A stretch of 49,590 bases of DNA, taken from positions 1 to 49,590 of the forward strand of contig DAINAR010000024.1 of assembly GCA_036733345.1 (NCBI GenBank). The letters are read 5' to 3'. Shown in pieces: positions 17,777-26,422 of the stretch. How positions within the stretch are numbered: the first letter of the stretch is position 1; every line of letters begins with the position of its first letter. Under the pieces are notes generated by a model. It was not told the origin of the DNA, did no database searches, and saw only the letters and a list, made by a program, of their open reading frames with translations. This DNA is from JAFGMQ01 sp036733345. GTDB taxonomy: Bacteria; Desulfobacterota; DSM-4660; Desulfatiglandales; Desulfatiglandaceae. The position numbers and the translations under genes were made by a program.

Positions 17777-20011
17777 TCAAACCCTGACAGGCAATTCAAT
17801 TATAAATTTAGTCCCTTTAGGTTTATTATCCTGAACCCTTATAAAACCATTATGGTCGGTGATTATGGTGTTGGCAATCGCAAGACCTAAACCTGTACCT
17901 TCCTTTTTTGTAGAAAAATAAGGTTCAAAAAGACGAGATTTATGTTCAGGAGATATTCCCCTCCCATTATCTCCAACTACAATGCGTATCATCTGAAGTA
18001 CCTTATCATATTTGAGATTGATAACCACCTCGCCTTTGGCTTCAACCGCCTCAATAGCATTATCAAGAAGATTAATAATTACCCTTTTTATCTGTTCTCT
18101 ATCCAGATTAAAAATCGGGACATCAAGCGAAGGCCGAAAAATAAAGCTAACATCTTTATGAGCCTCCTTGTACAGGCTCAATGCCTCCATAATAATATTT
18201 CGGATATCTGCCGGAGCTGGATTGGATGCAGGCATGCGTGCAAAATTGGAAAATTCGTTTACCAATTTCTTTAATTCCTCTACTTGTCTGATAATCATCC
18301 CGGTGCACTCATGGAATATATTGCCTTCCTCGTTTTCAAGCATATTTCCATATCTTTTCCTGAGTCGCTGAGCAGAAAGCTGTATCGGTGTTAGAGGATT
18401 TTTGACCTCATGCGCTATACGTGCTGCAACCTCCCTCCATGCAGCCATACGCTGTGCCTTTTCAATCTCACTTAAATCTTCAAAAACAGCAACAAGTCCA
18501 AGATAGTTTTGTCGATCATCACGCAGCACATTAAGATAAACAAGGAGCGCCAGTCTTCTGTTTTCAAAGGCTATCTTAATTTGCTTTTTTAAAAAGCCTT
18601 TTTTAAAAAGTGCTTCATCATCGATAAAACCATCTATAATTTTGCTGTAATCCTCGGAAAGCACTTCTTTATAGTTTTTACCAATAATACTTTCCCTGTT
18701 TTTTATATTAAGCATGATCTCAGCAGATTTATTTATAGTGAGAATTCTACCCTTAGCATCTGCGGATACAACCCCTGCAGCCACATTTGCCAGAACAATC
18801 TCCATATATATACGTCTTTGTTCCAACTCGAAATTACTTCTTATAAGCTGCTCATTTGCCTTTTCAAGCTTATTTTTACCTGTTTTCAGATCCAGGGTCA
18901 TTCTATTGAAGGAATTTACTAAAGCACCGATCTCATCTTTGGCCTCTAAATCAATGAAAAAATCATAATCCCCTGATGCAATCCTGTTTGTCGCCTCTGC
19001 CAGTTCCTGAATAGGGATGGTTATTTCCTTGGAAAGATAAAAACCGAACCACACCGAAGAAAAGATAATAAGAAGAGTAACAATCGATAGTGCGATCATA
19101 TGGCTGATTTTTATTGGTTTTTTAAGCATCTTAAGCTGACGGTATTCCTGAAGTCCCCTTGAAATAGCCTTTAGACGATTCACAAAAGAGCCTGGCACAA
19201 ATTTTCCCAATACAACAAGACCAACCACAGCTTTTGATTCAGTCCTTGAGAATATAGGTACTATTCCGGTTACCAGATCTCCATGAGGAGCAGATTGAAT
19301 ATCCTGGCTGTCCATCCCTTTTTCAAAGGTCTTATTTAATATTTCTTTATTAGGACCTTTAAATAAACTCAAATCAATCCTGTGATCATTAGAGAGTGCC
19401 CTCTGCCCCAGATCAGATGATAGGATTTCAACTGAAGTCAAAGCATATTCTTTCTGTTTCTCGTTAACAAATTTTTCAAGAGTTTCTTTTTTTGTAAGCA
19501 GGAGATATCCTTCATAAGATATTATTCGACTTAAGTTGTTTCCAAAAGAAAGGACTTCATCAGTAAGTCTATTATAATAATCCTGGCCAACCTCGAGTGA
19601 ATTCTTTAAAGATTGTTCTATCTGAAGATTGAACCAGTATTCTATAGAGGAAGATATAAATTTAACCGACACAAAAAAGAGAATAACTGTAGGTAAAAGC
19701 GAGAGTGTTACAAAGGCCAAAACCAGCTTAGTCCTTAGCTTGGCCCCCATTATATTTTTTTTCCTCTCAAAGAGAAGTTTTACCAGATTTCTTACAGTCA
19801 GGAAAAGAAGCAGTAGAAGAAGAATTACATTGATATTAATTAAGGCAAAAATAAATATACTATTGGAAATTGGAAGATCTAAGCCCAGATCAAAGACTCT
19901 GATGCCAAAAAAAGTCAGGAAGCAAATCACCACAAACAGAAAAATCACAAGATACCGTTCACGGCGCCGCCTCATCAAGTCATTATTTTTTGCCTCTAGG
20001 TAGTATTTCAT
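17777..20011 (-). CDS. NtrY-like membrane sensor histidine kinase
   Basis: A 744-residue two-component kinase. There are three hydrophobic helices in the first 115 residues, a periplasmic sensor region of about 190 residues and a fourth helix near 308-330. HAMP (IPIQELAEATNRIASGDYDF), PAS (about 405-510), HisKA with the phosphoacceptor His in AARIAHEVKNPLTP, and an HATPase domain with DNGRGIS and GTGLGLAIANTI follow. This architecture is that of NtrY, which normally phosphorylates NtrX. No response regulator is encoded nearby. It lies between lpxC and waaA on the same strand, which suggests an envelope-related signal (inference). Confidence 0.9.
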   Translation of the reverse strand: MKYYLEAKNNDLMRRRRERYLVIFLFVVICFLTFFGIRVFDLGLDLPISNSIFIFALININVILLLLLLFLTVRNLVKLLFERKKNIMGAKLRTKLVLAFVTLSLLPTVILFFVSVKFISSSIEYWFNLQIEQSLKNSLEVGQDYYNRLTDEVLSFGNNLSRIISYEGYLLLTKKETLEKFVNEKQKEYALTSVEILSSDLGQRALSNDHRIDLSLFKGPNKEILNKTFEKGMDSQDIQSAPHGDLVTGIVPIFSRTESKAVVGLVVLGKFVPGSFVNRLKAISRGLQEYRQLKMLKKPIKISHMIALSIVTLLIIFSSVWFGFYLSKEITIPIQELAEATNRIASGDYDFFIDLEAKDEIGALVNSFNRMTLDLKTGKNKLEKANEQLIRSNFELEQRRIYMEIVLANVAAGVVSADAKGRILTINKSAEIMLNIKNRESIIGKNYKEVLSEDYSKIIDGFIDDEALFKKGFLKKQIKIAFENRRLALLVYLNVLRDDRQNYLGLVAVFEDLSEIEKAQRMAAWREVAARIAHEVKNPLTPIQLSAQRLRKRYGNMLENEEGNIFHECTGMIIRQVEELKKLVNEFSNFARMPASNPAPADIRNIIMEALSLYKEAHKDVSFIFRPSLDVPIFNLDREQIKRVIINLLDNAIEAVEAKGEVVINLKYDKVLQMIRIVVGDNGRGISPEHKSRLFEPYFSTKKEGTGLGLAIANTIITDHNGFIRVQDNKPKGTKFIIELPVRV

Positions 20012-20350
20012 AAAAAATAGAATATTTCAGCGATATTCATGATACTATATTAATTTACTTGGCCTTTAAACTGATGTCTCAACCTTTCCTTCCTTAGCTA
20101 CTGCTCAAATTTCCTTTCAGAAAAATGACCATTGGCAGCATTAATGTATATTACGTTAGCGTCTATTTAAATGCAAGGGCAATAGGACAGTGAAAAATAT
20201 GCTGTATTTATAAAGAGTCACCTATATCTTAAGCTTTTAAAAAAGAGAAATCTCTGCTGCTGATATCGGCTAATAGTCTTACGCCTGATTGAATTTAAAG
20301 TCTGTGCGGGATAGAGAAGGCTTGCAAATACAGGAGGTAAATCCTTCGGG
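20012..20350. other. Intergenic region between lpxC and the kinase gene
   Basis: About 340 bases between two minus-strand genes. No open frame, RNA or clear terminator was seen. Its length suggests that the kinase has its own promoter here. Confidence 0.4.
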
Positions 20351-21280
20351 TTATGCAGGAACAGGATCCAGCTTACCAAATACTGGTATTTTTACACTTT
20401 TTTCATGACATTCTTCGGGTTTGCCAAATACTTCCATCTTCCAGTGTTTGGGTGTTCTAACCAGCTTATGAATCATTTTTTGATTAAGAAAATGGCCGGA
20501 CCTTTTAATTACAAAATGACCAATTACTGGAGACCCAATTACAGAAAGATCTCCAATGAAATCAAGAAGTTTATGCCTTACGAATTCATTCTTAAATCTA
20601 AGGCCATCTTCGTTGATTATTCTAAACTCGTCAATGATAACTGCGTTGTCAAGTGATCCCCCTTTTGCAAATCCGTTTTCCTGAAGTGTTTGAACGTCTT
20701 TCAGGAATCCAAAGGTCCTGGCTGTGCTTATTTCTTTTATAAAATCCCCGCCCGAAAAAATCAGCTCATATTCCTGATTTCTTAAAAGAGGATGCTGAAA
20801 ATCAATCATATAGGTGATCTTAAGTTCTCTGGATGGCAAAATTTCTATTGATCGATTGCCATCTACAACTTTAAGGCGTTTTTTGATAACAATAAATTGT
20901 TTAGGGTCCTTCTGTTCCTTTATACCTGCACTCCGAAGCAAAAAAATAAAGGGGGCCGCACTTCCGTCCATAATAGGAACTTCCGGGCCATCAAGCTCAA
21001 CAACAGCATTATCTATACCCAATCCAAAAAAAGCAGCCATTAAGTGTTCAATGGTCGCTGCCTTGCAGCCATTCAATCCTATAGTAGTTGCAAGAACAGT
21101 ATCAGATACGTTCTCAACACATGCTTTAATCATTGGGTTTCCATCCAGGTCAGTTCTGATAAATCTTATTCCGGTATTGCATGGTGCGGGCTTTATTTTC
21201 AGCCTGACCTTTTCCCCTGAATGAAGACCAATGCCTGTACACTCAACCTGATTTTTTAAAGTCCGCTGCCTGTAGTCCAC
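20351..21280 (-). CDS. lpxC: UDP-3-O-acyl-N-acetylglucosamine deacetylase
   Basis: Zinc amidase that catalyses the committed step of lipid A synthesis. 309 residues, the normal length. Metal ligands are His in AATIEHLMAAF (near 78) and His and Asp in VRHKLLDFIGDLS (near 235-242). The general base lies in DGPEVPIMDGSAAPF. GTG is the start: AAGGAG lies six bases before it and no ATG fits better. The C-terminal 40 residues (FGKPEECHEKSVKIPVF) are an ordinary tail. Divergent from mltA. Confidence 0.96.
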   Translation of the reverse strand: MDYRQRTLKNQVECTGIGLHSGEKVRLKIKPAPCNTGIRFIRTDLDGNPMIKACVENVSDTVLATTIGLNGCKAATIEHLMAAFFGLGIDNAVVELDGPEVPIMDGSAAPFIFLLRSAGIKEQKDPKQFIVIKKRLKVVDGNRSIEILPSRELKITYMIDFQHPLLRNQEYELIFSGGDFIKEISTARTFGFLKDVQTLQENGFAKGGSLDNAVIIDEFRIINEDGLRFKNEFVRHKLLDFIGDLSVIGSPVIGHFVIKRSGHFLNQKMIHKLVRTPKHWKMEVFGKPEECHEKSVKIPVFGKLDPVPA

Positions 21281-21726
21281 TTATAGCTCCTTATTGTTAT
21301 GAAACGCTGGATCCATCTTTATTGTTGTTATGATAGCAAATAGCATGCCACAACCATCGCATTTCAGAAAAACCATTCAGACAGCCTCATGGACTTGATA
21401 TAATTGCATTATTCTGCTATGGCTGTTCAGCCTGAACAAACGTTAACACATGTGAAAACAAAACTGTGTTAAAAAGGACACGCTTATCTTGAAAAGAGAC
21501 CACACTTACAGAATCATAGCGTTCCATATTTTACTATCTAATATAAATGCGACAAGTTTCTTGAAAAAATGCTGCTTTTATGTTACAGATTTATTGAACC
21601 ATAGGTTGGTTTTCCTCATTTTCTACTTGAAATTTTCTTTATTCTTGATAATAAAATCGCCCGCTCGAATTTTTGCTAAGTGAACAGGAACTTTGCCCTT
21701 TTGCGAAGCAGTCAGAAACAGGTATT
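21281..21726. promoter_or_regulatory. Divergent lpxC/mltA regulatory region with palindromes
   Basis: The palindrome TGTTCAG-C-CTGAACA (21424-21438) and the inverted repeat TTAACACA/TGTGTTAA (21443-21450 with 21465-21472) lie about 150 bases from lpxC and 250 from mltA. They could be operators or a hairpin. No convincing gene was found here; a 64-residue open frame at 21489-21683 is rejected. Confidence 0.4.
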
Positions 21727-22929
21727 ATGTTTTTTGTCAAAAATCTGATTAAATCACTTCTCCTTTTTATTCTTTCCTGGCTTTTGGCCTGTTTTCCAGT
21801 CCTGGAAAAGCAAGTCCAATACCCGAATGAAGCTATTGTGCCAGTCAGATTTTTTCAGCCCCATTTCCATGATGATATGGATATCGGTTCACTCATATTG
21901 GCTATTGAAAGAAATATTGCCTATCTGGATCGCCTTGATCCAGAGGCTGTGTTTCAATATGGCCCCCATGAAATTAAATGCCGACAGGTTATTGAAACCC
22001 AGAAATATTTTATTAGTCTCATAATCGAAAATGACAATCTGGAACAATTGAATAACATAATCAAAAAAAATTTTCAAATTTACCACGCTGCAGGCCGTGT
22101 TGGTAATAATAAAGTACTTTTTACAGGATACTTTGAACCTGTCTTTGATGGAAGCATGACTCCTGATGAAGTATTCAGGTTTCCAGTCTATAGAAAGCCT
22201 GATGATTTAGTTGAGATTGACCTTTCTGACTTTAATGACAAATACAGAGGTGAAAAAATTATAGCCAGAATTGAAGGAGAGAAGGTTATCCCTTACTATG
22301 CCAGGCACCATATAGAGATGGAAAACGCACTTCATGGAAGAGGTCTTGAAATTGCCTGGCTGAGAGATCCGGTAGACGTAGCATTTTTACACATACAGGG
22401 ATCGGGGCGATTACGGCTGCCTGATGGAAAATACATTATGGTTGGCTATGAAGGATCAAATGGGCGCCCTTACCGCAGTATCGGACGGTATATGCTCGAG
22501 CAGGGTTTTCTTACACTTGATGAAATTTCAATGCAAAGCATCCGAAGCTATTTGTCAGAGAATCCGGAAGTCATCCAGGATGTTCTTAATTATAATCCAT
22601 CATACGTATTTTTTCAGTTAGTTGAGAATGGGCCTTTGGGGAATATCAACGTTCCTCTTACCCCGGGCAGATCTTTAGCCCTTGATTCAAAACTTTTTCC
22701 GAAAGGTGCGCTATGCTTTCTTTCATGCCGCAAACCCATTGAGGACGATTATGGTAACATAAAAGAATGGAAGGATTTTTCTCGTTTTGTTCTTAATCAG
22801 GATACGGGCGGAGCAATCAAGGGTGCAGGAAGGGCTGATATCTTTTGGGGAAGTGGCCCATATGCTGAACTGGCCGCAGGCCACCTGAAACATGATGGAG
22901 AATTATATATCCTCATCAAGAAACCATAA
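21727..22929 (+). CDS. mltA: Membrane-bound lytic murein transglycosylase A
   Basis: Outer-membrane lipoprotein that cleaves peptidoglycan glycan strands with formation of 1,6-anhydromuramyl ends. About 400 residues. ATG 21727 is chosen over the upstream TTG 21673 because it starts a lipoprotein signal whose lipobox is LLAC with Cys22. MltA-domain segments include FTGYFEPVFDGS, LHIQGSGRLRLPDG and YRSIGRYML. The C-terminal 3D domain ends DTGGAIKGAGRADIFWG, which contains the catalytic Asp. Monocistronic; the glyS gene converges on it nine bases away. Confidence 0.93.
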   Translation: MFFVKNLIKSLLLFILSWLLACFPVLEKQVQYPNEAIVPVRFFQPHFHDDMDIGSLILAIERNIAYLDRLDPEAVFQYGPHEIKCRQVIETQKYFISLIIENDNLEQLNNIIKKNFQIYHAAGRVGNNKVLFTGYFEPVFDGSMTPDEVFRFPVYRKPDDLVEIDLSDFNDKYRGEKIIARIEGEKVIPYYARHHIEMENALHGRGLEIAWLRDPVDVAFLHIQGSGRLRLPDGKYIMVGYEGSNGRPYRSIGRYMLEQGFLTLDEISMQSIRSYLSENPEVIQDVLNYNPSYVFFQLVENGPLGNINVPLTPGRSLALDSKLFPKGALCFLSCRKPIEDDYGNIKEWKDFSRFVLNQDTGGAIKGAGRADIFWGSGPYAELAAGHLKHDGELYILIKKP

Positions 22930-22938
22930 CAAACACGC

Positions 22939-25017
22939 TTAAACAGAAATCTTTGAAAGGTCGGCTGCGCTTAAAAAAAGCCTTTCAAGGTATTGCAGGA
23001 GACCAACCCTGTTTTTCCGCAGTCCCTCGTCGTCCTTCGAAAGAACTTCAACTCCATCAAAAAAATCATCGACTGGTTTTCTAAGCTCTGCCAAAAGGTT
23101 AATTGCCCCATAAAAATCGCCTTTTGTAAGGCACCTGTCAAAATCATTTTTTATTCCATTATATGTAGTCCATAATAGAATTTCACAACTTTCCTTAAAA
23201 AGTTCAGGGACAACTTCAAAGTTATCCTGCTGTTTCTTCAAGATATTTTTCACCCTTTTAAAAGTTGAGGCCAGGGCCTGAAAATCCCCGGAATCTGCAA
23301 TAAATCTCCTGAGCTGATCAATTCGAGATGCAAGCAAATGTATGCGATCAAATTCGGCGGATATAACAGCCTCTATCAACTCTGGTTCATAACCCGACCT
23401 CAGCAACATCTGTTTGTAACGTTCTCTGAAAAAATCCCTTACCTTTAAAAAAACTTTTTCTTTATCAAATGTTATATCTTCAGCCAGAAAAGAAATGGAT
23501 TTCTTTATGAATTCGTTCAGAGAAAGATTCCATCCCATCTCCTGAATTATCCTGATAATGGCAAGCGCATGCCTGCGAAGCGCAAAAGGATCAGTATTGC
23601 CTGAAGGCTCAAGCCCAACAGCAAAACAACCAGAAATAGTATCCATTCTGTCTGCCGAACCTACAATAGCACCAACTTTCGAGGACGGAAGCTCATCGCC
23701 TGCCCTTAATGGAAGATAGTGCTCACTGATTGCGTTGCTAACCTCTTCAGAATAACCATCCATAAGAGCATACTCTTTTCCTATTATACCCTGCAGGGAG
23801 GGAAACTCTGTTACCATATGGGTAACAAGATCACATTTGCACAGTGTGGCTGCCATTAACACATCTTCAGTTATTTCGGGCATCAGTATTTCGGACAAAT
23901 ATTCACCCAATTTGGAGAATCTTTTTACCTTATCATAGGAAGTCCCTAAATCTGCCTGATAAATAACCTTTTTCAAATCTTCAAGGCGTTCCTTTAAAGG
24001 CCGCTTTCTGTCTTCCTCAAAGAAAAAGGCAGCATCGGAAAGTCTCGCTCGTAAAACTCGCTCATGTCCTTTACGTACTACTGATTCATCTCTTGAATCA
24101 GTATTATTAATGGCAATGAAATTTGGCATCAGTCTGCCTTTGTCATCATATATCGGGAAATACTTTTGATGCTCCTTCATAGGCGTAATCAAAACAGATT
24201 CAGGCAATTCAAGGAATTGCCTGTCAAAACTTCCACAAACTGCTGAAGGAAATTCTACAAGATTGGTTACCGTCGCAAGTAACTCGGGATCAATTGCCGG
24301 TTTGCCCCCTGCTATTTCAGTGGCCTTCTCGGCTGCCAATATAACGTGCTCCTCTCTTTCCCCCCTTTCAATCAAGACCGAACATTCCTTTATAATAGTC
24401 AGGTATTGTTCAACACTATTAATCTCCCTGAAATCGGGCGACATAATTCGATGTCCCTGTGTAATGTTACCGCTCTTGACACCGGCAACTTCAAAGGGGA
24501 TTACCTGGCCATTTATAATTGCCAGCACCCAGTGAATAGGCCTGGCAAAGGAAAAGCCCACATCCCCCCATCGCATGGACTTTGGCCACGGAATTTCAGC
24601 AATAAGTTCAGGCAAGACTTCCGCCAGGACATCCTTTGTTGATCTGCCGGCCTCACGGCGTTTAACATACAAATATTCCCCTTTGGGTGTTGTTATACAT
24701 TCCAGATCGTCTACCGGTACTCCCTGCTTTTTAGCAAAACCTAATGCGGCATTTGTTGGCTTTCCTTCACTGTCATAGGCAACATTCCTTGGAGGCCCTG
24801 TCATCTCTATCTCCAGATCCTCCTGCCTATCGGAAATACCTTTACAGATAAGCACAATACGCCTTGGTGTCCCACAGGTTTCAATAGGATCCGAAACCTC
24901 AATCCGGTTTTCCTTTAAACAAGCCTCTGCAAGCTTTTTAAACTCATTCAATCCATCTTCTAAATAGCCGGAGGGAATCTCCTCCGTGCCAATTTCCAAA
25001 AGAAGTTCAGCACCCAT
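22939..25017 (-). CDS. glyS: Glycyl-tRNA synthetase beta subunit
   Basis: The beta chain of the bacterial alpha2-beta2 GlyRS, needed for tRNA binding. 692 residues from ATG 25017, which has AGGA seven bases upstream; a TTG at 25023 is less likely. The N-terminus MGAELLLEIGTEEIPSGYLE is diagnostic. MRWGDVGFSFARPIHWVLA near 151 and FDRQFLELPESVLITPMKEHQ near 268 are further family segments. The C-terminal DALR-type anticodon region is present. Cotranscribed downstream of glyQ (87-base gap). Confidence 0.96.
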   Translation of the reverse strand: MGAELLLEIGTEEIPSGYLEDGLNEFKKLAEACLKENRIEVSDPIETCGTPRRIVLICKGISDRQEDLEIEMTGPPRNVAYDSEGKPTNAALGFAKKQGVPVDDLECITTPKGEYLYVKRREAGRSTKDVLAEVLPELIAEIPWPKSMRWGDVGFSFARPIHWVLAIINGQVIPFEVAGVKSGNITQGHRIMSPDFREINSVEQYLTIIKECSVLIERGEREEHVILAAEKATEIAGGKPAIDPELLATVTNLVEFPSAVCGSFDRQFLELPESVLITPMKEHQKYFPIYDDKGRLMPNFIAINNTDSRDESVVRKGHERVLRARLSDAAFFFEEDRKRPLKERLEDLKKVIYQADLGTSYDKVKRFSKLGEYLSEILMPEITEDVLMAATLCKCDLVTHMVTEFPSLQGIIGKEYALMDGYSEEVSNAISEHYLPLRAGDELPSSKVGAIVGSADRMDTISGCFAVGLEPSGNTDPFALRRHALAIIRIIQEMGWNLSLNEFIKKSISFLAEDITFDKEKVFLKVRDFFRERYKQMLLRSGYEPELIEAVISAEFDRIHLLASRIDQLRRFIADSGDFQALASTFKRVKNILKKQQDNFEVVPELFKESCEILLWTTYNGIKNDFDRCLTKGDFYGAINLLAELRKPVDDFFDGVEVLSKDDEGLRKNRVGLLQYLERLFLSAADLSKISV

Positions 25018-25104
25018 TTTCAAATCCTAACTTTTTAATGTATTCCTTCCTTAGTATATAATTCCTGCAACTATTCGATATATAATAATCAATTATAAGA
25101 GACA

Positions 25105-25983
25105 TCATTCTTTTTTTTCTAAGGATAGTGGAAATCCCATCTCTTCTCTTTGTATTAGATAATTCTTGGAAACAAGTCTCGCAAGGTTTCTTATACGATC
25201 GATATACTGAGTTCTTTCTGTAACACTGATTGCCCCTCTGGCATCCAGTATATTAAACGTATGTGAACATTTCAGGCAATAATCATAAGCTGGAAGAACC
25301 AGTCCTTTTCCACTGATCCTGATCGATTCATTTTCATACATATCAAACATCCTGATAAGCATATCTACATCGGCCATTTCAAAATTATATACAGAAAGCT
25401 CCCATTCACCTTTTTTGTGAACATCACCATATGTTACCCTGTTGTTCCACTTTAAATCAAAAACACTGTCTTTTTCCTGAAGATACATGGCTATTCTTTC
25501 CAGCCCGTATGTAATCTCTACAGAGATCGGTTCAAGCCTGATACTGCCTGCCTGCTGAAAATAGGTAAACTGGGTTATCTCCATGCCATCAAGCCATACC
25601 TCCCAGCCAAGACCGGAAGCACCAAGTGTTGGCGATTCCCAGTCATCTTCAACAAAACGAATGTCATGATCCAGAGGATCAATCCCCAAAGCTTTTAGGC
25701 TATTAAGATAGATATCCTGAATATCAATTGGAGAAGGTTTTATTATCACCTGGTACTGATAATAATGACCCAGGCGGTTTGGATTTTCTCCATACCTGCC
25801 GTCCGTTGGGCGTCTTGAAGGTTCAACATATGCTACAGACCATGGTTCCGGGCCCAGAACTCTCAACAGGGTTGCAGGATTAAAAGTCCCTGCACCAACT
25901 TCAATATCGTATGGCTGCTGGATCAAGCAGCCTTTCTCCGCCCAGAAACCTTCAAGTGTAAAAATTAAATCCTGAAAAGTCAT
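25105..25983 (-). CDS. glyQ: Glycyl-tRNA synthetase alpha subunit
   Basis: The catalytic chain of the tetrameric GlyRS that forms glycyl-adenylate. About 292 residues. MTFQDLIFTLEGFWAEKGC is a standard beginning with GAGGG a few bases upstream; an in-frame ATG at 26001 would add six residues. Class II motifs are seen in YDIEVGAGTFNPATLLRVLG and YVEPSRRPTDGRYGENPNR. Upstream partner of glyS. Confidence 0.96.
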   Translation of the reverse strand: MTFQDLIFTLEGFWAEKGCLIQQPYDIEVGAGTFNPATLLRVLGPEPWSVAYVEPSRRPTDGRYGENPNRLGHYYQYQVIIKPSPIDIQDIYLNSLKALGIDPLDHDIRFVEDDWESPTLGASGLGWEVWLDGMEITQFTYFQQAGSIRLEPISVEITYGLERIAMYLQEKDSVFDLKWNNRVTYGDVHKKGEWELSVYNFEMADVDMLIRMFDMYENESIRISGKGLVLPAYDYCLKCSHTFNILDARGAISVTERTQYIDRIRNLARLVSKNYLIQREEMGFPLSLEKKE

Positions 25984-26422
25984 CCTTCCCTCTCGAAACA
26001 TTTTTTAATAACTAACAGTAACTCTACAGAAAAATTATATATGAATTATCTGGCAATTTATAAAAATAATCTTCTAAATATTATAAATATAAAAAATTTA
26101 TTTCGGGCTGGTCATTTTTATTTAAAGAAAAATTCCTTTGACTATCAATCGTAATCCAGAAGATCGTTAACTACCACCCAAATATCAGCTTGTCAAGATG
26201 CCATAAAAACCTGAGGCCTTTTCTATTTTGAATATCGGTCAGTAACCATAATTTCAGGAAATAATTACCACATCATCCTTAATTGCAAATTGACAATTGC
26301 AGCTAAAAAATTTAAATTTGTACCCACTTTTTTTAAAAATATCTCTTTTAAATATAGGATAAGAAAAACTCCTCCTTATTACACTGAAAGTAATTATTCT
26401 CAACTTTGGAGAATGAGTTGGC
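25984..26422. other. AT-rich divergent intergenic region
   Basis: Between glyQ (minus) and the cysteine synthase/CysRS fusion (plus). Very AT-rich. It must contain promoters for both. I saw no T-box-like or other conserved RNA element and no convincing gene. Confidence 0.35.

Noticed and set aside
21489..21683. 64-codon plus frame before mltA
   Set aside because: No ribosome binding site and odd composition; mltA starts at 21727 with a lipoprotein signal.
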